Shown here in pieces: positions 7,377 through 13,504 of a DNA stretch of 13,504 nt; the stretch's first letter is position 1; the number at the start of each line of letters is the position of its first letter. Origin of the DNA: Geobacter sp. UBA6169. GTDB taxonomy: Bacteria; Desulfobacterota; Desulfuromonadia; Geobacterales; Pseudopelobacteraceae. The position numbers were made by a program, and so were the translations under genes. Under the pieces are notes generated by a model that ran no database searches, was not told the origin of the DNA, and saw nothing but the letters and a program-made list of their open reading frames with translations. Where the stretch lies: contig DIUB01000040.1 of assembly GCA_002422265.1 (NCBI GenBank), positions 1 through 13,504 of the forward strand. Direction: 5' to 3'.

Positions 7377-8317
7377 GCAGCCTGCGCACTGCCGTCATCG
7401 GGGTCGGCTACCTGGGGAACTTTCATGCCCAGAAGTACGCTGCACTGGAGGGAGTTGAACTGGTCGGAGTGGTTGACGCAAGCCCGGACCGGGCCGCTGA
7501 GGTGGCAGCTGCCTGTGGATGCGGGTCTTTTACCGATTACCGTGACCTGATTGGCAAGGTGGATGCGGTCAGCGTGGTGGTGCCGACTCAGTATCATTAC
7601 GAGGTGGCCCGGGAATTTCTGGCAGTCGGCGTGCATGTACTGATTGAAAAGCCGATTACCGTTACCATTGAGCAGGCTGATGAATTGATTGCTCTGGCTG
7701 ATACGAACAGGCTGGTTTTTCAGGTTGGCCACCTGGAACGTTTCAACCCGGTTATGATGGCTGCTGAAGAGGTGCTGAACGAGCCATTGTTTGTGGAATC
7801 GGTCAGGATCGCGCCGTTCAAGCCCCGTGGTACTGATGTCAACGTGGTGCTGGATCTGATGATCCACGATATCGAGATCATCCAGCATCTGGTCAAATCA
7901 CCGGTGGCCCGGATTGATGCGGTCGGTGCCCCGGTCTTTACCGGCGAAGAGGATATTGCCAATGCCCGTATCGCTTTTGAGAACGGCTGTGTTGCCAATG
8001 TTACTGCCAGCCGGATCAGCCTGAAGAGTGAACGCAAGATGCGGATCTTCCAGCGTGACGCCTATCTGACCCTGGATTTCCAGAACAAGAAGGTACTGGT
8101 GGCTAAAAAGGGGGCGGGTGAACTGCTACCCGGTGTCCCCAATGTACAGGTGACTGAGCAGGAGCTGGGCCAGTCCGATCCGCTGTTGTCCGAGATATCA
8201 TCTTTTGTTGAGGCGATCAGGCAGGGCAAGCAGCCGCAGGTTAGCGGACGTGATGGCCGGATGGCTCTTGAAACAGCACTCAAGATCAATCAGAGCCTGA
8301 ACAGGTTGCAGCCGTGA
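7373..8317 (+). CDS. Gfo/Idh/MocA-family NAD(P)-dependent oxidoreductase, possible GnnA-like UDP-GlcNAc 3-dehydrogenase
   Basis: A 314-residue oxidoreductase with the family's two domains. The N-terminal Rossmann fold has the dinucleotide motif GVGYLG (10-15) and Asp35 at the end of the second strand, which suggests NAD rather than NADP. EKP (92-94) supplies the conserved lysine. The C-terminal domain carries GHLERFNP and the DLMIH element with Asp161 and His165, typical substrate and catalytic positions. It overlaps lpxA by 4 bases and precedes lpxB. In Acidithiobacillus ferrooxidans, GnnA (same superfamily) and the aminotransferase GnnB lie between lpxA and lpxB and make UDP-GlcNAc3N for LpxA, so a role in lipid A sugar modification is the leading inference. 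No aminotransferase is present here. It could instead act on another nucleotide sugar. Probable Shine-Dalgarno: GGGGGA at 7357-7362, 10 bases before the ATG. Confidence 0.85.
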   Translation: MSSLRTAVIGVGYLGNFHAQKYAALEGVELVGVVDASPDRAAEVAAACGCGSFTDYRDLIGKVDAVSVVVPTQYHYEVAREFLAVGVHVLIEKPITVTIEQADELIALADTNRLVFQVGHLERFNPVMMAAEEVLNEPLFVESVRIAPFKPRGTDVNVVLDLMIHDIEIIQHLVKSPVARIDAVGAPVFTGEEDIANARIAFENGCVANVTASRISLKSERKMRIFQRDAYLTLDFQNKKVLVAKKGAGELLPGVPNVQVTEQELGQSDPLLSEISSFVEAIRQGKQPQVSGRDGRMALETALKINQSLNRLQP

Positions 8318-8372
8318 GCAGCTACGGGCAGTGTCTGACCAACTGGACGCCTGACTGGTGAATGGAGACGTG
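8318..8372 (+). other. Largest non-coding gap in the window (55 bases), between the oxidoreductase and lpxB
   Basis: It contains a GGAG ribosome site for lpxB and two similar segments built on CTGAC(C)...CTGG. I see no hairpin with a T-run, no convincing -10/-35 pair and no small ORF. It is the only place in the lpx run where reading is not overlapped or closely spaced. Confidence 0.6.
8364..8367 (+). promoter_or_regulatory. Shine-Dalgarno that decides the lpxB start
   Basis: GGAG lies 5 bases before GTG 8373. The frame is also open back to GTG 8358, which would give 384 residues, but that codon has no ribosome site and adds only non-conserved residues before VMIVAGEASGD. Confidence 0.6.
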
Positions 8373-9512
8373 GTGAACCGGGTGATGATCGTAGCTGGTG
8401 AGGCATCCGGCGACATCTACGGTGCAGGCCTGATCAGAACAGTTGCCGCAGAGAAGCCGGAGGTTGCTTTTTTCGGCATCGGTGGGCTATGCATGCGCGA
8501 GGCTGGCTGCGAGACCCTGGTTGATTCGGCTGACATGGCGGTGGTTGGCCTGATTGAGGTGCTGAAACATTTTAAGGTAATTGCAGCCGCCTTCCTGAAA
8601 CTGAAAAACATCCTGCTGAACAACCCGCCCGACCTGCTGATCCTGATCGACTATCCCGGTTTTAACCTGCGCCTGGCCAAGGTGGCCAAGCGAGCAGGTG
8701 TCAAGGTGCTGTATTACATCTCCCCCCAGATCTGGGCCTGGCGGCAGGGCCGGGTACACAAGATCAAGCGTCTGGTGGACCGGATGGCAGTGATCCTGCC
8801 GTTTGAAGTGCCCTTCTATGAACAAGCGGGTGTACCGGTCTCCTTTGTAGGGCATCCCCTCGCTGACCTGGTGCAGGTGCGTCTGAATAAAGAGCAGGCA
8901 GCCGTATCCTTTGGCCTTGACCCGTCCCGCCCGGTGGTGGGGTTGTTTCCCGGCAGTCGCCGTAGCGAGGTGAGCCGTCTGCTGCCAACCATTCTTGAAG
9001 CTGCCCATCTGTTACACCAACGCTTCCCGAATCTGCAGTTTGTGCTGCCCCTGGCCTCAACCCTTTCCCATGACGATCTTGCCCCCTGGCTTGCTGGTTG
9101 TCACGTGCCGATAACGATAACCCGTGAGCGGATCCATGATCTGATCAGGGGCTGTGATGCAGTTGTCTCGGTCTCCGGCACCGTTACCCTGGAGGTGGCC
9201 CTGGTGGGTACACCGCTGGTCATCATCTACAAGCTGTCGCCGTTGACCTACCAGTTGGCCAAACGGCTGGTCAAGGTGGAGCATATCGGGCTCTGCAATA
9301 TTGTGGCCGGTGCATCGGTTGCCCCTGAACTGATCCAGGATGATGCCTCGCCGCAGCGTATCGCTGCCGAAATCCAGCGGCTGCTTGAGGATCAGGTTAA
9401 TAACGCAGTGCGAGCACGTCTCTCGCGTGTACGGGAGTGTCTGGGGGGCGGCGGTGCCGATCTGCGCATGGCAAAAATTATTCGCGACTTATTGCCGAAA
9501 GAAATGCCATGA
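8373..9512 (+). CDS. lpxB: Lipid-A-disaccharide synthase LpxB
   Basis: Peripheral membrane glycosyltransferase (GT19) that joins UDP-2,3-diacylglucosamine to lipid X, giving the beta-1,6 tetraacyl disaccharide 1-phosphate. From GTG 8373 it has 379 residues (E. coli 382). Near the N-terminus is VAGEASGDIYGAGLI, the family's opening loop. It continues with LLILIDYPGFNLRLAK, YYISPQIWAWRQGR (the membrane and substrate region) and SFVGHPLAD. In the C-terminal nucleotide-sugar domain are GLFPGSRRSEV (from residue 190) and SGTVTLEVAL (from 268). The start codon could instead be GTG 8358 or GTG 8370. Its lipid X substrate requires an LpxH/LpxI/LpxG hydrolase, which is not encoded here. The stop overlaps the next start (ATGA at 9509-9512). 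Confidence 0.96.
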   Translation: MNRVMIVAGEASGDIYGAGLIRTVAAEKPEVAFFGIGGLCMREAGCETLVDSADMAVVGLIEVLKHFKVIAAAFLKLKNILLNNPPDLLILIDYPGFNLRLAKVAKRAGVKVLYYISPQIWAWRQGRVHKIKRLVDRMAVILPFEVPFYEQAGVPVSFVGHPLADLVQVRLNKEQAAVSFGLDPSRPVVGLFPGSRRSEVSRLLPTILEAAHLLHQRFPNLQFVLPLASTLSHDDLAPWLAGCHVPITITRERIHDLIRGCDAVVSVSGTVTLEVALVGTPLVIIYKLSPLTYQLAKRLVKVEHIGLCNIVAGASVAPELIQDDASPQRIAAEIQRLLEDQVNNAVRARLSRVRECLGGGGADLRMAKIIRDLLPKEMP

Positions 9513-10426
9513 AGCGGGTTGTATGGCTTCTGCAAACCGCAGTATTCTACTGCTTTACCTGGCTGGTTGCCTTGATGCCGGAACGGATGTCCGAGCGGGT
9601 TGGTACCGGTTTGGGATTGCTTATGCGCCGGGTACTTGGGAAACGGCGCAGAATTGCAGAAGACAATATCGCCCGTACCCTTGTCTATATGCGTTCACAG
9701 CCGGGATGGAACTGTACGATCCCTGATGCCGAGGGAATTGCCCGGGAGACCTTTCGTAATATCGGCCGTGCCCTGGTGGAGGTCTGCCGGCTGTACCACG
9801 GGCACGGTGTCGCCCTTATCAACCGTACCGAATTACGGGGTAAGGAACATTACGATGCAGCGCGTTCCAAGGGTAAGGGGATGATCCTGCTGACCGCTCA
9901 CTGCGGCAACTGGGAATTGATGGCACTTTCGCACGCACAGCTGCTGGGTTCTACCATGTCGGTGGTGGCGCGGCGCCAGAATAATCCGTATCTGAATGCC
10001 ATGGTTGAGAAGATGCGGATGAGTTACGACAATCGAGTGATTTACAAGGATAATGCACTTAAAAATATGTTGTCAGTGTTGCGACAGCAGGGAACCGTAG
10101 GGTTGCTGGTGGATCAGGCCGTATTCCCTGAAGAAGGTTGTCTGATCAGTTTTCTGGGGCGTCCTGCCTGGGCTTCCAAGGCACCGGTGCTCCTGGCCAG
10201 AAAGACCGGTATTCCGGTGGTCCCTGCATTTATTCACTACACAGGAGATCATTATCTGATTGATCTCTTTCCTGAACTGGTTTTTAGCGGTGACAAATCT
10301 GAAGAGGGCTGGAGAGCTGATGTACAAATCTATTCAAGTGCCATAGAACGTTTTATTATTCAGCACCCCACCAGCTGGTACTGGGTCCACCGCCGTTGGA
10401 AGCGGGCTGGAGAGCCGGCGACATGA
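9509..10426 (+). CDS. lpxL: Lipid A biosynthesis acyltransferase, LpxL/HtrB family
   Basis: Inner-membrane acyltransferase of the Lip_A_acyltrans family, which adds secondary acyl chains to lipid A precursors, usually after Kdo addition. It has 305 residues from ATG 9509 (E. coli LpxL 306). An N-terminal hydrophobic anchor covers about 5-23. The catalytic HX4E motif is His131 to Glu136 in LTAHCGNWELMA. Further signatures are VGLLVDQAVFPEEG, GRPAWASKAPVLLARKTG and the C-terminal WYWVHRRWK. The frame is open upstream to 9437, but those codons overlap lpxB and are not family-like. No clear Shine-Dalgarno precedes the ATG, so translation probably depends on coupling through the ATGA overlap. Whether it is the lauroyl (LpxL) or myristoyl (LpxM) type cannot be told; only one such gene is present here. 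Confidence 0.9.
   Translation: MKRVVWLLQTAVFYCFTWLVALMPERMSERVGTGLGLLMRRVLGKRRRIAEDNIARTLVYMRSQPGWNCTIPDAEGIARETFRNIGRALVEVCRLYHGHGVALINRTELRGKEHYDAARSKGKGMILLTAHCGNWELMALSHAQLLGSTMSVVARRQNNPYLNAMVEKMRMSYDNRVIYKDNALKNMLSVLRQQGTVGLLVDQAVFPEEGCLISFLGRPAWASKAPVLLARKTGIPVVPAFIHYTGDHYLIDLFPELVFSGDKSEEGWRADVQIYSSAIERFIIQHPTSWYWVHRRWKRAGEPAT
10409..10414 (+). promoter_or_regulatory. Shine-Dalgarno supporting the waaA start
   Basis: GGAGAG ends 8 bases before ATG 10423 and lies in the 3' end of the acyltransferase gene. It supports ATG 10423 over the in-frame TTG 10396, which would place nine charged residues before the membrane anchor. Confidence 0.6.
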
Positions 10427-11718
10427 TCTGGCCGCTGTTCTATGCCCTGTTGACCTGGACCGCCCTGCCGTTTGCACTGTTGTACCACGTCTACCGTTCT
10501 GTCAGCCGCGGCAGAAAGAGTGCCTTTGGCGAGCGGTTTGGGAGGCTTGCCCCGTCAGCTCCTGCTGCCCTGCACGGTAAGCCGGTAATCTGGCTGCATG
10601 CCGTGTCGGTGGGAGAGGTGATGGCGGCACGTCCGTTGCTGAAAGGGTTGCGTGAGCGTTACCCGGGTCATCGACTGCTGTTGACTGTCACCACCGAGAC
10701 CGGTCGTGGTGTGGCTGAACGGGATGGGCTGGTCGATGCTGTTACCTATTTCCCGTTTGATATCGGTCCGGCAGTGCGGTGCCTGCTGAACAGTGTCGCC
10801 CCTCAGGCAATCATCATCATGGAGACTGAGATCTGGCCGGTCTTCAGCCTGGAGGCGCAGCGCAGAGGCATACCGCTGTTGCTGGCCAACGGACGTATCT
10901 CGGGGCGTTCTTTCCCCCGCTATCAGCATTTTGCCTGGTTTTTCAGGCCGGTGCTGGAACGGTTCAGTGGTTTGGGCATGCAGAGCAAAGATGATCTGCA
11001 GCGGATTCTGGCTATTGGTGCCCCGGCTGGAAAGACCTGCGTACTGGGTAATCTCAAGTACGACATACCCTTTGGCCCGGTGGAGCTGCCAGAGCGGCAA
11101 CAGGTGCGCAAGCAGTACCGTATTCCGGATAGTCTGCTGGTGCTGACCGCCGGTAGCACCCACCCCGGTGAAGAACAGCTGGTGCTGGATGCCTGGTGCA
11201 GTCTGCTGAAAGATCTGCCCGGCATGCTGCTGGTGCTGGTACCCCGGCACCCGGAGCGTTCGTCAGAGGTAGCACAGGTACTGAAGGCTCGCGGATTGTC
11301 GTTCGTGCTGCGATCGCAGCTGGATGAAACAGCATTGCAGCTCCAGGCAGGTCAGGTGCTGCTGGTGGATACGGTGGGTGAGCTGATGCAGCTGTATGCC
11401 CTGGCAGACCTGGCCTATGTGGGGGGCAGCCTGGTTCCCACCGGCGGCCATAACCTGCTGGAGCCTGCCTCGCGCGGGATACCGCTGCTGTTTGGTCCCC
11501 ATATGGACAATTTTGCCGAGATCAGGACCTTGGTGCTTGATTATGGTGCCGGTGTGCAGGTGGCAGACCAGCATGAATTGCGGGAGGCTGTCCTGGAGTT
11601 TCTGACCACCCCGGAGCTGCGGCAGGTGGTTGGTACCAATGGCCTGAAGCTGCTGCGGGACAGTGGCGGGGCGGTGGAGCGGCATCTGGACATGCTGGCC
11701 GGGGTGCTGCCACCATGA
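10423..11718 (+). CDS. waaA: 3-deoxy-D-manno-octulosonic acid (Kdo) transferase WaaA/KdtA
   Basis: Inner-membrane glycosyltransferase (GT30) that moves Kdo from CMP-Kdo onto the tetraacyl lipid A precursor, joining lipid A to core. It has 431 residues (E. coli 425). An N-terminal membrane anchor (about 1-25) is followed by the acceptor domain with HAVSVGE, whose Glu65 corresponds to the family's catalytic acid. METEIWP and LANGRISGRSFPRY are further signatures. The C-terminal CMP-Kdo-binding domain contains AGSTHPGEEQLVLDAW, LVLVPRHPER and YVGGSLVPTGGHNLLEPAS (332-350). Both ends overlap neighbours by 4 bases (ATGA at 10423-10426 and 11715-11718). The number of Kdo units it adds cannot be predicted from the sequence. 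Confidence 0.96.
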   Translation: MIWPLFYALLTWTALPFALLYHVYRSVSRGRKSAFGERFGRLAPSAPAALHGKPVIWLHAVSVGEVMAARPLLKGLRERYPGHRLLLTVTTETGRGVAERDGLVDAVTYFPFDIGPAVRCLLNSVAPQAIIIMETEIWPVFSLEAQRRGIPLLLANGRISGRSFPRYQHFAWFFRPVLERFSGLGMQSKDDLQRILAIGAPAGKTCVLGNLKYDIPFGPVELPERQQVRKQYRIPDSLLVLTAGSTHPGEEQLVLDAWCSLLKDLPGMLLVLVPRHPERSSEVAQVLKARGLSFVLRSQLDETALQLQAGQVLLVDTVGELMQLYALADLAYVGGSLVPTGGHNLLEPASRGIPLLFGPHMDNFAEIRTLVLDYGAGVQVADQHELREAVLEFLTTPELRQVVGTNGLKLLRDSGGAVERHLDMLAGVLPP

Positions 11719-12797
11719 ACCTGAGGGTCTGGTGGCGTGGTCTGGCAGAGGGACGATGCAGCGGTTTCACCATGCTGCTGACCACCCTGCTGCTGGCAGT
11801 GCCGTCGTTGTTGTATGGCCTCCTGCTGCAGGTCAGGGCGCTGCTGTATCGGTACGGCATCTTCAAAAGCTCTCGTCTGCCCTGCCCGGTAATCTCTGTC
11901 GGCAACCTTACGGTGGGGGGAACCGGCAAGACACCGATCACGATCTGGATAGCCCGCTACCTGCTGCAGCAGGGGCTGCGGGTGGCAGTACTCTCCCGTG
12001 GGTATGGGGGGACGCTGCAGGGTGAGGTAGCTGTTGTCTCTGACGGCAGAAGCATCTTTCTCAGTCCGGATATCTGTGGGGATGAACCCTGTCTGATGGC
12101 CCGTACCCTGCCGGAATTGATGGTGGTGGTCAGTGCGAACCGGTATCAGGCAGGCTTGCTGGCCCTGGAACAGTTACAACCGGATGTTTTGCTGCTGGAC
12201 GATGGATTTCAGCATCTCCGGCTGCAACGAGATCTGAACATCCTGCTGCTGGACAGCAGTCGTCCCTTCGGTAACGGCTGGACGTTGCCCTTGGGGCTGT
12301 TACGGGAACCCCGTTCAGCATTCAGGCGAGCAGACCTGGTTGTATTCACCCGTCATCAGCCAGGACAGCAGGTTGTTGATCCGGGTGTGCCCTATTGCTG
12401 GAGCAGCCATCAGTTGACGACCTTCAGGCGCCTGGTTGACCGGAGCGAACTGCCGGTGGCAGGGTTGCAGCAGGCCAGGGTTGCTGCCTTCTGCGGAATC
12501 GCAGATCCGCATGCCTTTTTTGAGGGGCTGCGGGGCCTTGGCATCACCCTTGTTGCTACCCTGTCCCTGCCGGACCACGAGCCGTACCACGGGGAGGGTT
12601 TCAGGCGGTTGGAACGTTTTGTAACCGAGCATACTGCCGACTGGCTGGTGACCACGGAAAAAGACGGGGTCAAGCTGGCACTGCAGCAGCAGCGATGGCT
12701 CAACAAGGTAGTGACAGTCCGCCTGGAACTACAGGTGTCTGATAACGGCAGGCTGGTGAAGGCAGCTCTTGAAAAACTGCTTGCACCTCATCCCTAA
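11715..12797 (+). CDS. lpxK: Tetraacyldisaccharide 4'-kinase LpxK
   Basis: Membrane-associated P-loop kinase that phosphorylates the 4' position of the tetraacyl disaccharide 1-phosphate to make lipid IVA. It has 360 residues (E. coli about 328), the extra length being mostly spread through the C-terminal half. An N-terminal hydrophobic helix (about 19-38) serves as the membrane anchor. The Walker A-type loop is GNLTVGGTGKT (63-73), followed by LSRGYGG and SANRYQAG. The LDDGFQHLRLQRD element (Asp162, Asp163, His167) is a hallmark of the family. VTTEKDGVKL near the C-terminus is also typical. In pathway order LpxK acts before WaaA, but its gene comes after waaA here. It overlaps waaA by 4 bases and ends 22 bases before waaF. 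Confidence 0.96.
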   Translation: MNLRVWWRGLAEGRCSGFTMLLTTLLLAVPSLLYGLLLQVRALLYRYGIFKSSRLPCPVISVGNLTVGGTGKTPITIWIARYLLQQGLRVAVLSRGYGGTLQGEVAVVSDGRSIFLSPDICGDEPCLMARTLPELMVVVSANRYQAGLLALEQLQPDVLLLDDGFQHLRLQRDLNILLLDSSRPFGNGWTLPLGLLREPRSAFRRADLVVFTRHQPGQQVVDPGVPYCWSSHQLTTFRRLVDRSELPVAGLQQARVAAFCGIADPHAFFEGLRGLGITLVATLSLPDHEPYHGEGFRRLERFVTEHTADWLVTTEKDGVKLALQQQRWLNKVVTVRLELQVSDNGRLVKAALEKLLAPHP

Positions 12798-12821
12798 TTT
12801 CTACACATTCCTTCCTTCTAT
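12784..12821 (+). other. 38-base G-free, pyrimidine-rich tract spanning the lpxK-waaF junction
   Basis: From 12784 to 12821 there is not one G (15 C, 15 T, 8 A), in a window where G is otherwise very frequent. It covers the last codons of lpxK, the whole 22-base gap and the first two bases of the waaF ATG. No Shine-Dalgarno can form. The composition resembles Rho loading (rut) sequence or an unstructured ribosomal-protein-S1 landing site; which, if either, is unknown. It has no hairpin and is not an intrinsic terminator. Confidence 0.85.
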
Positions 12822-13504
12822 GAGAGAACAAAACCCACACAAAATACTGATACGGGCGGTCAACTGGATCGGCGATGCCGTCATGACCACCCCGGCACTG
12901 CAGGCAGTACGTGAGACGTTTCCTGCTGCCGAGATCACCCTGCTGGCCAATCCGCTGGTGGGGCAGCTCTTGCAGGGGCATCCGGCAGCGGATCATGTCC
13001 TGCAGTTTGATCGAAAGGGGCAGCACCAGGGGGTGGCCGGGCGTCTACGCCTGGCAAGGCAACTCAGGTCTGAGCGGTTTGACCTGGCTCTGATCCTGCC
13101 CAATTCATTTGATTCCGCTCTGGTCCCCTGGCTGGCCCGTATACCGCAGCGTTGGGGTAAGGCGTCAGACGGCCGCAGCTGGCTTTTGACGAACTGCTTT
13201 CAAGAACCGCCCCATGTTAACCGAGAACATGAAGTGTACTACTATCTGCGCCTACTGGCAGCATTTGACATCAAAGGCAGTGCGACCACACCTTTTCTGG
13301 TTACCACACCTGATGAAGACCGGGTTGCAACGGAGATGCTGGCTGCTCACGGTATTGCCCCGCATGAACGGCTGTTGGGGATCAATGCCGGTGCCAGCTT
13401 TGGTTCTGCCAAGCGCTGGTATCCGGAGCGGTTTGCCGAGGTTGCAAGCCGCCTTGCAGCCTCACGGGATGCCAGGATCATCCTGTTTGGCGGTCCGGAT
13501 GAGG
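12820..13504 (+). CDS. waaF: ADP-heptose:LPS heptosyltransferase, WaaF type (3' end outside window)
   Basis: GT9 glycosyltransferase that adds L-glycero-D-manno-heptose from ADP-heptose to the growing LPS inner core on the cytoplasmic face. The frame is open for 228 codons from ATG 12820 to the window edge, roughly two-thirds of a normal protein of about 340-350 residues. N-terminal ILIRAVNWIGDAVMTTPALQ (9-28) is the acceptor-side signature of heptosyltransferases. LALILPNSFDSALVPWLARIP and GKASDGRSWLLTN favour WaaF over WaaC or WaaQ, as does the HEVYYYLRLL element. The ADP-heptose domain begins with INAGASFGSAKRWYPERFAE (about 188-207), followed by IILFGGPDE at the edge. No ribosome site precedes the ATG, and no other usual start codon lies in frame between the lpxK stop and it. 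The missing C-terminus holds the rest of the nucleotide-binding site. Confidence 0.93.
   Translation, partial: MREQNPHKILIRAVNWIGDAVMTTPALQAVRETFPAAEITLLANPLVGQLLQGHPAADHVLQFDRKGQHQGVAGRLRLARQLRSERFDLALILPNSFDSALVPWLARIPQRWGKASDGRSWLLTNCFQEPPHVNREHEVYYYLRLLAAFDIKGSATTPFLVTTPDEDRVATEMLAAHGIAPHERLLGINAGASFGSAKRWYPERFAEVASRLAASRDARIILFGGPDE

Noticed and set aside
7238..7888. Minus-strand open frame (216 codons) across lpxA and the oxidoreductase
   Set aside because: It is a shadow of two well-supported genes. It has no ribosome site and no family resemblance.
9437..9508. Upstream extension of the acyltransferase by 24 codons
   Set aside because: The extra residues overlap lpxB, are not hydrophobic and precede a typical MKRVVWLL anchor. 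The ATGA overlap start at 9509 fits the neighbours.
10555..11250. Minus-strand open frame (231 codons) across waaA
   Set aside because: Its Gln/His-rich sequence is the complement of CTG-rich leucine codons in waaA, with no motif or context.
1100..11370. Repeated GCTGGTGG octamers resembling E. coli Chi
   Set aside because: They arise from frequent Leu-Val codons (CTG GTG) in these proteins, and Chi of this sequence is not established in this lineage.

Overview
The window reads as a stretch of the main chromosome of a Gram-negative, LPS-making bacterium. All genes lie on the + strand with almost no space between them. The gene order (lysS, a Lol permease, lolD, bamA, skp/ompH, lpxD, fabZ, lpxA, a Gfo/Idh/MocA oxidoreductase, lpxB, an lpxL-type acyltransferase, waaA, lpxK, waaF) and the protein style suggest a Desulfuromonadota/Geobacter-like organism, perhaps a moderate-GC relative such as Trichlorobacter. 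This placement is an inference from gene order and remembered family sequences, not from a search.

Layout. Positions 1-254 hold the 3' end of lysyl-tRNA synthetase. Positions 257-2204 encode a lipoprotein-release (Lol) ABC transporter with one permease and one ATPase. Positions 2201-5061 encode the outer-membrane protein assembly factor BamA and the periplasmic chaperone Skp/OmpH. Positions 5080-9512 hold the early lipid A genes lpxD, fabZ, lpxA and lpxB, with an NAD-type oxidoreductase inserted between lpxA and lpxB. Positions 9509-12797 hold the late steps: a lipid A acyltransferase, the Kdo transferase WaaA and the 4'-kinase LpxK. From 12820 to the window end is the N-terminal part of a WaaF-type ADP-heptose:LPS heptosyltransferase, cut off by the edge.

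The genes form an outer-membrane production line. Lol releases lipoproteins from the inner membrane, Skp carries unfolded porins, BamA inserts them, and the Lpx/Waa enzymes build Kdo-lipid A and start the core. Coupling is tight: six junctions overlap by 4 or 8 bases, and most other gaps are 2 to 23 bases. The largest gap is 55 bases, upstream of lpxB. Not in the window are lpxC, any LpxH/LpxI-type UDP-diacylglucosamine hydrolase, msbA, waaC and lolA/lolB.

I see no mobile element, CRISPR, tRNA/rRNA, riboswitch or clear intrinsic terminator. Most of the window is ordinary housekeeping DNA. The points most worth a second look are the GnnA-like oxidoreductase without a visible GnnB partner, the single Lol permease that mixes LolC- and LolE-like features, and a 38-base G-free pyrimidine-rich tract between lpxK and waaF that rules out a Shine-Dalgarno for waaF.
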